Of a DNA stretch of 49,094 bases, positions 16,101-23,333 are shown in pieces (within the stretch, counting starts at the first letter, position 1; every line of letters starts with the position of its first letter). Location: positions 1 to 49,094 of the forward strand of contig JBBQRG010000012.1 of NCBI GenBank assembly GCA_038215095.1. The letters run 5' to 3'. This DNA is from DATACN01 sp038215095 (GTDB lineage Bacteria; Actinomycetota; Thermoleophilia; Solirubrobacterales; Thermoleophilaceae). The notes below the pieces were generated by a model, which was given only the letters and a program-made list of their open reading frames with translations, did no database searches and was not told where the DNA came from. The position numbers and the translations under genes are program-made.

Positions 16101-17301
16101 GGGTGCGTCCCCGCAGGCGCCGTCCAAGCTCCGCGGCGGCCGCCCCGGCCAGGCAGGCCACGGCGAGCGCCACGAGCGGAGCGGCCTTGTAGGTGGTGCG
16201 AAGGAACTGCAGCGCGTCCACGCGGTTGTAGACGAAGTAGAGGGCCTTGCGAAACGGCGTGCCCTCCGGAAAGCCGGCGGCCATCGAGACCAGGCCCAGC
16301 AGCAGCAGCAGCGCGAAGAAGGGGCCGTAGCGCCAGCGCCGCGTCCACACGAGTCCCGCCACCGACAGGGCCGGCACCAGGAGCCCGGCCAGCACCACCG
16401 GCAGGTCGAAGAGCATCGTGGGGGAGTCGCTGAAGTAGGGCCGCAGCGTGTCGCCGTAGCCGACGCCCAGGTACGAGATCCAGTAGCCCATCAGGCGCAG
16501 GCTCTCGCTCAGGCTGGTGCTGCCCCAGATCGAGCCGGGCTGCTCGGTGAAGGCGAGGAAGTCCACCCCGTAGAGCGCGTGCCCCACCACCGGCCCGAGC
16601 CACCAGATCGAGGCCAGCAGGCCCGCGGCGGCGGCGCACAGCGCGAAGCGCCGCGCCGCCTTCCACGGGACGCCGCCCCAGATCGCCTCGTACAGGAGGA
16701 GCAGGGCGGGGCCCAGCAGGATCCAGGCCGTGGTGGCCGCGTTCACCCCAGGCCCGGTGGACGTCAGGAGCAGGCCGAAGGCCGCCGGCCACGCGAGCTC
16801 GCGCGGGCGGCGCGCGCCGCGGTGCACCACCAGCAACATCCAGGGCAGGGCCGCATAGCCCAGCAGCGTCTCGCTGGTGCGGTTCGCGAACACCACGACG
16901 TATGGGCTCGCCAGCACGACGAGCCCGGCCACCAGATGGGCCACGCCGCGCTCCGGCGAGAGCAGGGCGTCGAGCAGACGCACCGTGCCCCAGGCGGCCA
17001 GCGCGAGCAGCAGCCCGAGCCAGAGCCGCTGCACGAGCCAGGGGGACAGCCCGAGCTCGCGCAGCGCGGCGAAGAACGGGCCCATCGGCCACAGGTAGCC
17101 GCCGTACTGGCCGCCCTGCACGTGGCCGAGGGAGCCGGTGGGCGTCCAGAGCCGCCCGACCTGGCCGAGGAAGCCGGCCGGGTCGACTTGGAGGTCGATC
17201 TTGGTGTCCGACGTCGCCAGCCCCGGACGCTGGAGCAGGGCGATGGCGAAGCCGAGCGCGGCGAGCCCGAGCGGGATGAAGCTATGCCTTCGGGTGCGCA
17301 A
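13030..17301 (-). CDS. AftD-like alpha-(1,3)-arabinofuranosyltransferase / GT-C membrane protein
   Basis: This 1423-aa protein is close to mycobacterial AftD in length (about 1400). It opens with a transmembrane helix and the loop ATSDTKIDLQVDPAGFLG, containing Asp32 and Asp36 where GT-C enzymes hold their catalytic acid. About ten further helices follow (to about 450). A long exoplasmic part includes two discoidin/F5-8C-like carbohydrate-binding modules near 690-830 (AAFDGSARTYWLADPTLEDG) and 955-1070 (SAFDGDPARAWVGSLMPG). C-terminal helices lie from about 1247. AftD uses decaprenyl-phospho-arabinose to branch arabinan; here the donor sugar is inferred only from family. The TTG start at 17301 follows a TACGCT -10 box by 8 nt. 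Confidence 0.85.
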   Translation of the reverse strand: MRTRRHSFIPLGLAALGFAIALLQRPGLATSDTKIDLQVDPAGFLGQVGRLWTPTGSLGHVQGGQYGGYLWPMGPFFAALRELGLSPWLVQRLWLGLLLALAAWGTVRLLDALLSPERGVAHLVAGLVVLASPYVVVFANRTSETLLGYAALPWMLLVVHRGARRPRELAWPAAFGLLLTSTGPGVNAATTAWILLGPALLLLYEAIWGGVPWKAARRFALCAAAAGLLASIWWLGPVVGHALYGVDFLAFTEQPGSIWGSTSLSESLRLMGYWISYLGVGYGDTLRPYFSDSPTMLFDLPVVLAGLLVPALSVAGLVWTRRWRYGPFFALLLLLGLVSMAAGFPEGTPFRKALYFVYNRVDALQFLRTTYKAAPLVALAVACLAGAAAAELGRRLRGRTPAAAGAAALGALLLVVSAWPLVTGELLDKQVMWKRIPAAWANTGRDLDRGLPRNSRAAVLPGQPFAFYRWGGTVDPVLPALTDRPVAVRSTPPYDDLHAVDLLWTVDGLVQQERLLPGQLPSLLRLLGVRSVVVGSDDRTGRSGAMAPAEAARELAGQPGFQRAASAYGPNRGFNSPVADLERPVSLPEVRRYDMPAARGLVRVDPAGPGTLVDGSADALAGLAAFGQLPERAPIAYAGDRTADELRRFTAGGAELVISDSNRRRVFVPSRTRQTVGATLGARDPISQDAALLDPFPLAGTSGQTVAELAGARSIEAPFSPGFAQFPEHRPYAAFDGSARTYWLADPTLEDGRHWVELALSRPRRLPYVDVLPHVDPRAIVTEVKVAGQRFPVHRGWNRLRLNRSVSTVRFEITKKRSPLKATDSAGGFDEIRVPGVRVRERLRPPRLLVGTLAGRDLSHAGLTYLFERTSGDNPFRRGPFPAPVAVQAQRNRAEAEARLVAGAGDAESGLARIVELPARRTLQADAWTSVSPTAPDDALDRLAGAGGAARFTSSGRQQGLARYRASSAFDGDPARAWVGSLMPGHRAWIAWSTSQPRTLRRLKLEPARLAARTPARVRLRWEGGHTPALAVGPGGAIRLPRPVRGRSFRLDVLATRAPLRRRAATNAVAIGELHGPGLPRSGRAAGGRLRSRCGQLVATLSGQRLPLRLTDSAASLEAGRPLRARGCGPAVTLPAGRHELRAPAGTVRPELLRLRSLAPRPLAHAADGGRVLSSGRQGRGSYDDVRVRLTRPAWLVLGESYNQGWSAYCDGRSLGAPRVIDGFSNGWGAPASCRSVHFAFAPQSVVNWAYWIGALACLALAVLVLIRARALRRGARDVAAPAAFAPFDAADRPGAWPLGKAALAGLAAGALFGFVLAIRAGVVVAPAVALLLWRGAGARLLLLAAGGLLTIVVPLVYLVFLPRDRGGYNTDYSVDVLGAHWVAAAALVLLGVALWRMLSTAMAPSDARAAEPVAAGEARSRA

Positions 17302-17309
17302 GACGGCGG

Positions 17310-17315
17310 AGCGTA
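17310..17315 (-). promoter_or_regulatory. -10 box TACGCT for the AftD-like gene
   Basis: TACGCT on the minus strand, 8 nt before TTG 17301. It supports that start over longer in-frame readings that run antisense through the divergent ligase gene. Confidence 0.5.
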
Positions 17316-17355
17316 AGGAACTGAACGGGCGCCGGAGCGCGGGCCCACCGCTCGC

Positions 17356-17361
17356 TAGCCT
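17356..17361 (+). promoter_or_regulatory. -10 box TAGCCT for the O-antigen-ligase-like gene
   Basis: TAGCCT ends 7 nt before GTG 17369. It forms a divergent pair with the box at 17310-17315. Confidence 0.5.
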
Positions 17362-17368
17362 GCCGCGC

Positions 17369-18835
17369 GTGCGAAGCGCGGCCCGATTCGCGAGCGCCGC
17401 CGTCCTGCTCGCCGGCCCGTCGGCGCTCGCCTTCTTCACGGGCGGGTACTTCGACGAGCCGCGCCTCGTGGCCGGCCTCGTGGCCTGCCTGCTCGTGGTC
17501 GTGGCCGCCGTGGCGAGCCCGAAGCCGCTGCCGAGCTCGCTCGAGGGCCGGATCGCTCTTGCGGGCCTGGCCGCGCTTGCCGCGTTCACCTGGCTGTCGG
17601 TGCTGTGGGCGCCGCTGCGGGGCCCGGCGGCCGACGACGGCGACCGCCTCCTGCTGTACGCGGCCGGGCTCGTGGCATCCGCCGCGCTCCTGCGGGAACG
17701 GCCCGTCGCGCGCGCCGCGGAGCCGGCGATCGCGGCGGGTATCACCGTCACGATGGGCTGGGCGCTGTCGGAGCGGGTTCTGCCCGGGATCTTTCACCTG
17801 AAGCGCAGCATCTCGGCGGTCGGCCGGCTCGAGCAGCCGCTCACCTACCCCAACGCGCTTGGAGCGCTGGCGGCGATCGGCTTCCTGCTCTGCACCCGCA
17901 TCGCGGGCGACACCGATCGCCGAACGCCGACGCGCGCGGGCGCGGCCGCCGCGGGAGTGCTGCTGGGCCTGGCCACCTACCTGACGTTGTCGCGCGGCGC
18001 GTTCGTGGCGGTGGGTGCGGGGCTGGTCCTCCTGGCACTCCTCGTGCCCACCCGCGCCCAGCTACGGGCGGCGGCGATCACGCTGGTCGCCGGTGTGGTG
18101 GCCTGCGCCGCGGCGAGCCGCTTCCGGTGGGTCGCCTCGCTGGACGGCTCGCGGGCGGACGGCCGCGGGCAGGGGGCGGCGATGCTGGCCATCCTCGTGG
18201 TGCTGATGCTGCTCGCCGCCGCGCTCACCGCGTGGAGCGCCCGGCGGGGCGCCACCGAGACGGGCGACGACGTGGTGAGCGGCCGCCGCCTGCGCCCCGT
18301 GGCAGTGCTCGCGGCGCTGGCCGCGGCGACCGCCTTCGCGATCTCCGCCTCGATCGAGCGCGAGCCCGCCAACCCCGCGCAGGGGTCCACCGCATCGGCC
18401 GGGCGGCTGCGCTCGCTCCAGAGCAACCGCTACGACTACTGGCCCGTCGCCCTGCGGGCCTTCGCGCACCACCCGCTGGCGGGCGTCGGCTCGGCCGGCT
18501 TTCGCGTGGAGTGGCTGCGCGAGCGGCCCCGGCCCGAGCCCGCCCAGGACGCCCACTCGCTGTACATCGAGACGCTCGGGGAGCTCGGCCTGATCGGCTT
18601 CGTGTTCCTGGCGATGTTCCTCGGCGGCGTGGCCGCGTGCGCCCTGCGCGCGCTGCGCCTGGACCGCGCCCTCGCCGCCGGCCCCGTTGTCGCGCTTGCC
18701 GCGTGGGCGATCCACGCGGGCCTCGACTGGGACTGGGAGATGCCGGCGCTGTCGCTCGAGGCGATCGTGCTGGCGGGCCTGCTGATAGCGGCCCGCGAGC
18801 GCGAGCCGGCTCAGGCCGCCGGCGCCGCCCGCTGA
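17369..18835 (+). CDS. O-antigen ligase / polymerase family membrane protein (Wzy/WaaL-like)
   Basis: A 488-aa polytopic protein with about 11-12 helices. A large exoplasmic loop precedes NRYDYWPVALRAFAHHPLAG and QDAHSLYIETLGELGLIGF. These are the conserved Arg/Tyr and His-containing motifs of the O-antigen_lig (PF04932) family. Members polymerise lipid-linked repeat units or transfer them onto an acceptor in the outer leaflet. With the flippase fusion nearby, it is the natural candidate for the polymerase or ligase of the cluster product. The GTG start is supported by the TAGCCT box 7 nt upstream. The last 25 bp overlap the convergent GT39 gene. Confidence 0.85.
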   Translation: MRSAARFASAAVLLAGPSALAFFTGGYFDEPRLVAGLVACLLVVVAAVASPKPLPSSLEGRIALAGLAALAAFTWLSVLWAPLRGPAADDGDRLLLYAAGLVASAALLRERPVARAAEPAIAAGITVTMGWALSERVLPGIFHLKRSISAVGRLEQPLTYPNALGALAAIGFLLCTRIAGDTDRRTPTRAGAAAAGVLLGLATYLTLSRGAFVAVGAGLVLLALLVPTRAQLRAAAITLVAGVVACAAASRFRWVASLDGSRADGRGQGAAMLAILVVLMLLAAALTAWSARRGATETGDDVVSGRRLRPVAVLAALAAATAFAISASIEREPANPAQGSTASAGRLRSLQSNRYDYWPVALRAFAHHPLAGVGSAGFRVEWLRERPRPEPAQDAHSLYIETLGELGLIGFVFLAMFLGGVAACALRALRLDRALAAGPVVALAAWAIHAGLDWDWEMPALSLEAIVLAGLLIAAREREPAQAAGAAR

Positions 18836-20058
18836 GCGCGGCGGGCACGGCGCTCGAGCAGCGCGGCCAGCGCCACCGCGGCCAGCACCACGAGCGCGGG
18901 CTCCGCGGCGTGGCGAAAGCGCGACGCGCCCCAGCCGATCGCGCTGGACACGGTGACGAGGGCCAGCGGCGCGAGCAGGATGAGGAGCGGCTCGCGCCGG
19001 CGCCGCAGCAGCACTACTCCGGCGATCGCGAACGGGGCGAGCAGGTAGAAGACCGCGGTGCCGAGCTGGCTCACCCGCACTGGACGACCCTCGTTGCGGA
19101 CCACGGAGCGCCGCGGCTGGAACAGGTCCCAGGTCCTGAGCACGCGAACCGCCGCGACCAGCGGCAGCCGCGTGGCGTGGTCCTTCGCGTAGTCGACCCC
19201 CTCGCGCCGCCAGATCGCCGCCTGCTTCGCCTCGTTTCGCTCGCGCCTCGCCGAGATGCACTCGATCTGCCAGCCGCCGATCTCGGAGCCCGTATAGGTG
19301 CGGTGGCAGTTGGCGCCCGCGACCACCGTGCTGTCGTTGGTGGAGATCAGCACCGGCTGGTCGAACACGATCCAGTTCCGGACGGTCCAGGGAGCGATCA
19401 CGAGCGCGGCCGCCGCGCACGCCAGGGCCACCCGCCCAAGGCCGCCCCGCCGCAGCATGGGGAGCACGAGCAGCGGGAGCAGCAGCAGGCCCTCGCCGCG
19501 GGTGAGCGCCGCCGCGCCCACGGCCGCGCCGAGTGCCAGCGCGGGCAGCGGGCCCGGCCGGTCCAGCAGTCGGTAGGCGGCGAGCAGGGCGAGCACTACA
19601 CAGAGTCCGTACAGCGACTCGCTCATCAGCGAGCCGTCGGCGCCGACCAGCACGGGGTAGATCGCCGCGAGCGCCGCGGCCACGAGGCCCACGGTCGGCC
19701 CGCCCACTCGCCGCCCGAGCAGCCCGACGCAGGCCGCGACGCCCGTGCCGATCGCGCAGCCGACCAGCTTGTGGGCGAGCGTGCTGGTGGCACCGAGCTT
19801 CGAGAACGCCGCCAGCAGGAAGGGCCACAGCGGCGGGTGGCCCGCGGTGGGAAGCGCCCTGCCGTGGAAGCGAAGCTCGAAGGGATCGATGAAGCCGCGC
19901 CCGTTCGCGAGGTCGTTCGCGGACCAGTGGTAGAAGAAGTAGTCGCCGATTCCGCTCACGTCGCGCGCGACGATCACGGTGTAGAGCACGCGCACCACGA
20001 GCGCCCCGACGACGATCAGGCCGAGGCGGCCGGGGAAGGTGCGCAGGCGTGAAAGCAA
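18811..20058 (-). CDS. GT39-type (ArnT/PMT-like) membrane glycosyltransferase, paralogue A
   Basis: A 415-aa GT-C protein. First helix, then a loop with SGIGDYFFYHWSANDLANGRGF (acidic catalytic-loop region), GHPPLWPFLLAAFSKLG and about ten helices. A C-terminal exoplasmic loop reads STNDSTVVAGANCHRTYTG followed by SEIGGWQIECI. Such enzymes move sugars from polyprenyl-phosphate donors to lipid, glycan or protein acceptors outside the membrane. The paralogues at 23334 and 24590 share the ANC...IG.W...C loop. The TTG at 20058 was chosen because it gives an N-terminus (MLSRLRTFPGRLGLI) like paralogue B (MLRGRIQGFPGRLALI). GTG 20082 is possible. No TAnnnT box is seen upstream. Confidence 0.83.
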   Translation of the reverse strand: MLSRLRTFPGRLGLIVVGALVVRVLYTVIVARDVSGIGDYFFYHWSANDLANGRGFIDPFELRFHGRALPTAGHPPLWPFLLAAFSKLGATSTLAHKLVGCAIGTGVAACVGLLGRRVGGPTVGLVAAALAAIYPVLVGADGSLMSESLYGLCVVLALLAAYRLLDRPGPLPALALGAAVGAAALTRGEGLLLLPLLVLPMLRRGGLGRVALACAAAALVIAPWTVRNWIVFDQPVLISTNDSTVVAGANCHRTYTGSEIGGWQIECISARRERNEAKQAAIWRREGVDYAKDHATRLPLVAAVRVLRTWDLFQPRRSVVRNEGRPVRVSQLGTAVFYLLAPFAIAGVVLLRRRREPLLILLAPLALVTVSSAIGWGASRFRHAAEPALVVLAAVALAALLERRARRAQRAAPAA

Positions 20059-20085
20059 GGCGGCAGTTTCCCAACTCGCCACTGT

Positions 20086-20091
20086 TACCGT
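20086..20091 (+). promoter_or_regulatory. -10 box TACCGT for the acyltransferase gene
   Basis: TACCGT ends 12 nt before ATG 20104; a short 5' leader of a few bases is possible. Confidence 0.4.
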
Positions 20092-20103
20092 GACGGATCG
20101 AGC

Positions 20104-21342
20104 ATGAATGCGCGCGCTGAACGGTTCCCGCTCATGGACTCGCTGCGAGCCGTCGCGGCGCTCTCGATACTCCTCTTCCACGCCGGCTACTTCGCCGGTC
20201 TCCTGAAGGACGACTTCTTCGCCCATCGCGTCGTGGCGCGGTTCGACGTGGGGGTCACGATCTTCTTCGTGATCTCGGGCTTCCTGCTCTACCGCCCGTT
20301 CGTCCGGGCCCGGCTACACGACGAGGAGCCCCCGGCGACGGGCGCGTACGCGTGGCGCAGGTTCCTGCGAATCGTGCCCGCCTACTGGGTCGCCCTGACG
20401 CTGGTCACCGTGATCCTGGCCCTGCCCGACGTGTTCAGCGCGAAGGGCATCCCGCTGTTCTACGGCTTCGCGCAGATCTACGACCAGAAGCTGGCCTTCG
20501 GCGGCATCCCACAGGCCTGGACCCTGTGCATCGAGATCACCTTCTACGCCTTCCTCCCGCTCTGGGCGCTCGGCATGCGCAGGCTGAGCGGCGGGAGCAC
20601 GCCGCGCGAGCGGATGGTCCGGGAGCTGGCCGGACTGGTGCTCCTGTTCGGGGCCAGCGTGGCCTGGAAGGTCGTGGCCCTCAAGCTGGCGGACCTGCAC
20701 AGTCCGCAGCCGCAGGTGGCCCTCATGCCGCTCGGCAACTTCCTCGACCAGTTCGCGCTCGGGATGGGGCTCGCCGTGCTAAGCGTCTGGTACGAGGACC
20801 AGCCGGGCCCGCTTCCGAGCCCGCTGCGCGTGCTGGACCGGTTTCCCTCGCTTGCGTGGGGGGTGGCGTTCGCGGCGCTCCTCGCTGTCAGCACCGTGGC
20901 GATGCCGGCCGGCTTCGGCCAGGCGCCCACCGGTCAGGACTTCCTGGCGCGCCACGAGCTGTACGGCCTGGTGGCCGTGGCGCTGGTGTTGCCCGCCGTC
21001 TTCGGCGACCCGCAGCGGGGGCTTGTGCGCCGGCTGCTCGCAAACCGCGTGCTGCTGTTCCTGGGCCTGATCTCCTACGGGCTCTACCTGTACCAGCTTG
21101 CGGTCGTCACCCAGCTCACGCGGTGGGACTTCAACTCGGTTGCGCAGGCCGTCTACCCACCGCTGATGTGGCCGCTCGCGACCTTCGCCGGCTCGGTCAT
21201 CCTGGCCACGGCGAGTTACTACGGCATCGAGCGCTACGCGCTGAAGCTCAAGGGGCTCGTGGGCCCGCGCCAGATCGGGCCGCCCGACGAGGCCACGGCC
21301 GAGCCGGCCCCGGTGATGGCGCCGGCGGGCCCGGCCCGCTAG
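20104..21342 (+). CDS. Acyltransferase family 3 (OafA/YrhL-like) membrane protein
   Basis: A 412-aa protein with about ten helices. It starts with the hallmark RFPLMDSLRAVAALSILLFH (His is the presumed catalytic residue), then VTIFFVISGFLLYRPFV and RRFLRIVPAYWVAL. These are the conserved blocks of acyltransferase 3. The family O-acylates (often acetylates) sugars of surface polysaccharides. In this cluster it probably decorates the exported glycan. The ATG is the first in frame. Its stop lies in a palindrome that also supplies the stop of the convergent gene. Confidence 0.9.
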   Translation: MNARAERFPLMDSLRAVAALSILLFHAGYFAGLLKDDFFAHRVVARFDVGVTIFFVISGFLLYRPFVRARLHDEEPPATGAYAWRRFLRIVPAYWVALTLVTVILALPDVFSAKGIPLFYGFAQIYDQKLAFGGIPQAWTLCIEITFYAFLPLWALGMRRLSGGSTPRERMVRELAGLVLLFGASVAWKVVALKLADLHSPQPQVALMPLGNFLDQFALGMGLAVLSVWYEDQPGPLPSPLRVLDRFPSLAWGVAFAALLAVSTVAMPAGFGQAPTGQDFLARHELYGLVAVALVLPAVFGDPQRGLVRRLLANRVLLFLGLISYGLYLYQLAVVTQLTRWDFNSVAQAVYPPLMWPLATFAGSVILATASYYGIERYALKLKGLVGPRQIGPPDEATAEPAPVMAPAGPAR

Positions 21343-21349
21343 CGGGCCG
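21332..21349. terminator. 18-bp perfect palindrome carrying both convergent stops
   Basis: cggcccgct/agcgggccg is self-complementary over 18 bp. Its central CTAG provides TAG to the acyltransferase gene on the plus strand (21340-21342) and TAG to the GT-C gene on the minus strand (21341-21339). RNA from either strand can form a GC hairpin with no U-tract, so intrinsic termination is possible but not proven. Confidence 0.5.
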
Positions 21350-23297
21350 CGGGCCCGTAGACGCGGAAGCTCCCGTCCTGGTAGAGCGGCCGGGGCGCGG
21401 GGCGGCAGGCCCGCACGTCGGTTGTCCTGGCGCCGGCGGCGCGCACGCTGGAGAGCACGACCCAGCCGGCGCGAGCCCGCCGCGCCACGCGCGCGCACGA
21501 CTCGTGGTCGGCGATCAGCCGGAGCGGGTGCCTGAGGCGGTCGCCGGCCAGCACCCCGATCAGCGTGGGCGCGATGGCCACCGGGCGGTCGCCGTCGCGC
21601 CACGACTCCTGGGTCGCGAACCAGGACGCCAGCGCGCCGTCGAACAGCTTCGCCTTCGCGTGGCGCTCGACGTAGCCCGAGGCGGGGAGTGCCAGCGCGG
21701 CGCCGGCGAGCAGCGCGACGAGCACGTAAGCGGCGGCGCCGAGCGCCGGGGAGCGGGGCGGCCGCGCGGGGAGCGCTCGCAGCAGGCGCGGCAGGACCAG
21801 CGCAGCGACTGCGCCCAACGCCGCGCCGGCCAGCGGCGTGCTGGGCGACGGCGCAGCCGGGAAGCCGATGTGGAAGCTCTGCACGGCGGACACCAGCGCG
21901 GCGGCGCCCAGCACGGCCGTCAGGAGGTTGCGCACCGCCCCGCGCGAGTCGCGTATCGCCAGCCCGAGCGTCAGCGCCGCGGCGGCCAGGCCCGGGAGCA
22001 GGTAGCGCGTGGACTCCGCCGTGCCGACGTCGAACGCACGAACATCGAACACGCCGGTGAAGGGCGCATTCAGCCAGAGCACCAGTGAGATCAGCGCGGC
22101 CAGCGCGCCCGCCGCCACCGCGCGCGTGCGCACCAGCAGCGGGGCGATCGCCGCCCCCGCCAGCAGCAGCATTCCGCCGAGGAAGCGCTCGAGGTAGGTG
22201 TGCCCGACACGCGAGAGCGTCTGGGCGGGCCGGTCGAGGAAGCTGTAGTCGGCCAGGTCGATCAGCGGCGGCTTGGGATCGCCCCACGGCGCCGAGACGA
22301 AGGGCCACAGCGGCGAGCCGTGGTCCACGAGGTTGCGCAGGTACCAGGTGCCGCCCACCAGCAGCGCGCCGGCCAGCGAGATGCCCAGAGGGAGGGCCAG
22401 GCGGCGCAGCTCGCCGCGCACCTCGAACAGCACGAGCACGACCAGCACGGCCGAGAGCGGGAGCGCGGTGGTCTTGGTCCCGGCCGCCAGCGCCGCCGCC
22501 AGCACCGCCGGGCACGCGAGCGCCGGTGTCCGCCGGGCCTGCAGGCCGAGCGCGCCGGCGGTCACGAGCCAGGCGAGGGCAGTCGGATCGGTATACGCGC
22601 CGCCCGCCTGCCCGGCCAGCACCGGCGGGGAGGCGGCCAGCGCGCCCGCGGCCAGCCCGCTCGCCAGGCGGCCGACCCGGAGCGCCCGCAGGCCGGTCCA
22701 CGTCGCCAGCGCGATCAGCGTGGCCGAGACGGCGATCCAGAGCGACGCCGGCACGAAGCTGCGGCTGATGCCCATGCCCCAGGCCAGCGTGACCTCGTGA
22801 ACAAGCGGGTAGCTGCCCACGGGCAGCCCCGACCAGACCGTGTTCACGCTGCCGGGCTGGCCGTCGTGCACCCAGGTCACGGCCTCGGGCACGTGGTAGA
22901 GCAAGCTGTCGTAGCCGAGCGCGGGGTAGAGAAGCAGCCAGGCCGCGAAGGCCGCCGCCGTGCCCGCGAACGCGCCGGCCCCGGCCCGAAGCGCCGGGCT
23001 GCTGCCACGCCACCACTCGGCGAGCTCGGCGGGAATGCCCAGCTGCGGAGCGGGCATGCGCAGCCGGACGCCCAGCCAGCTGAGCGCGGCCGCGGCGAAC
23101 AGCGCCACGGAGCTCGAGCCGAGCCCGGCCAGGCCGAGCAGGAGCGCCTGTGCCACCGCCGCGCTCACCCCGATCGCCGCCGCCGCGAGCACACGCTCGA
23201 GGCCCCTCGGGACCGCCGCGGAGGCCACTCGAAAGGCGGCGGCGGCCAGCGCCGCGACCGAGGCGCCGAGCAGCATGTGGTGGACCACTGGCGCCAT
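21339..23297 (-). CDS. GT-C-like polytopic membrane protein, paralogue of 37511-39568
   Basis: A 652-aa protein with about 12-14 helices. After four helices comes LGYDSLLYHVPEAVTWVHDG, then GSYPLVHEVTLAWGMGI. The 37511 gene has the same arrangement (DSLWYHLPHAARFAQDG ... ELLHGIGMSL), so the two are paralogous. The acidic/His loop after an early helix is typical of GT-C glycosyltransferases, but I cannot name the family. A soluble C-terminal tail (from about 540) contains ADHESCARVARRARAGW. It is divergent from GT39 paralogue B with only 36 nt between start codons. A TACCAT box lies 9 nt before the ATG. Confidence 0.78.
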   Translation of the reverse strand: MAPVVHHMLLGASVAALAAAAFRVASAAVPRGLERVLAAAAIGVSAAVAQALLLGLAGLGSSSVALFAAAALSWLGVRLRMPAPQLGIPAELAEWWRGSSPALRAGAGAFAGTAAAFAAWLLLYPALGYDSLLYHVPEAVTWVHDGQPGSVNTVWSGLPVGSYPLVHEVTLAWGMGISRSFVPASLWIAVSATLIALATWTGLRALRVGRLASGLAAGALAASPPVLAGQAGGAYTDPTALAWLVTAGALGLQARRTPALACPAVLAAALAAGTKTTALPLSAVLVVLVLFEVRGELRRLALPLGISLAGALLVGGTWYLRNLVDHGSPLWPFVSAPWGDPKPPLIDLADYSFLDRPAQTLSRVGHTYLERFLGGMLLLAGAAIAPLLVRTRAVAAGALAALISLVLWLNAPFTGVFDVRAFDVGTAESTRYLLPGLAAAALTLGLAIRDSRGAVRNLLTAVLGAAALVSAVQSFHIGFPAAPSPSTPLAGAALGAVAALVLPRLLRALPARPPRSPALGAAAYVLVALLAGAALALPASGYVERHAKAKLFDGALASWFATQESWRDGDRPVAIAPTLIGVLAGDRLRHPLRLIADHESCARVARRARAGWVVLSSVRAAGARTTDVRACRPAPRPLYQDGSFRVYGPAAR

Positions 23298-23306
23298 TCG
23301 GCGGCG

Positions 23307-23327
23307 ATGGTAAGGCTTCAATACCGT
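23307..23327. promoter_or_regulatory. Back-to-back -10 boxes in a 36-nt divergent promoter
   Basis: Minus strand TACCAT (23312-23307) is 9 nt before ATG 23297. Plus strand TACCGT (23322-23327) is 6 nt before ATG 23334. Nine base pairs separate the two boxes, so each polymerase would cover the other's -10 and any -35 must lie over the opposite box or gene. Simultaneous firing seems impossible. Confidence 0.55.
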
Positions 23328-23333
23328 GCCCCG

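Noticed and set aside
13159..17316. A 1385-codon open frame on the plus strand opposite the AftD-like gene
   Set aside because: It is the antisense image of a well-supported gene: Arg/Gly/Ala/His-rich, no domains or helices, and codon composition is explained by the high third-position G/C of the minus-strand gene.
17605..20052. An 815-codon plus frame running through the ligase and GT39 genes
   Set aside because: It crosses two real genes on opposite strands in a wrong frame and gives a low-complexity Arg/Gly/Glu-rich product.
20058..20082. GTG 20082 as start of GT39 paralogue A
   Set aside because: It adds eight residues not seen in paralogues B or C, whose N-termini match the TTG 20058 start. 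It remains possible.
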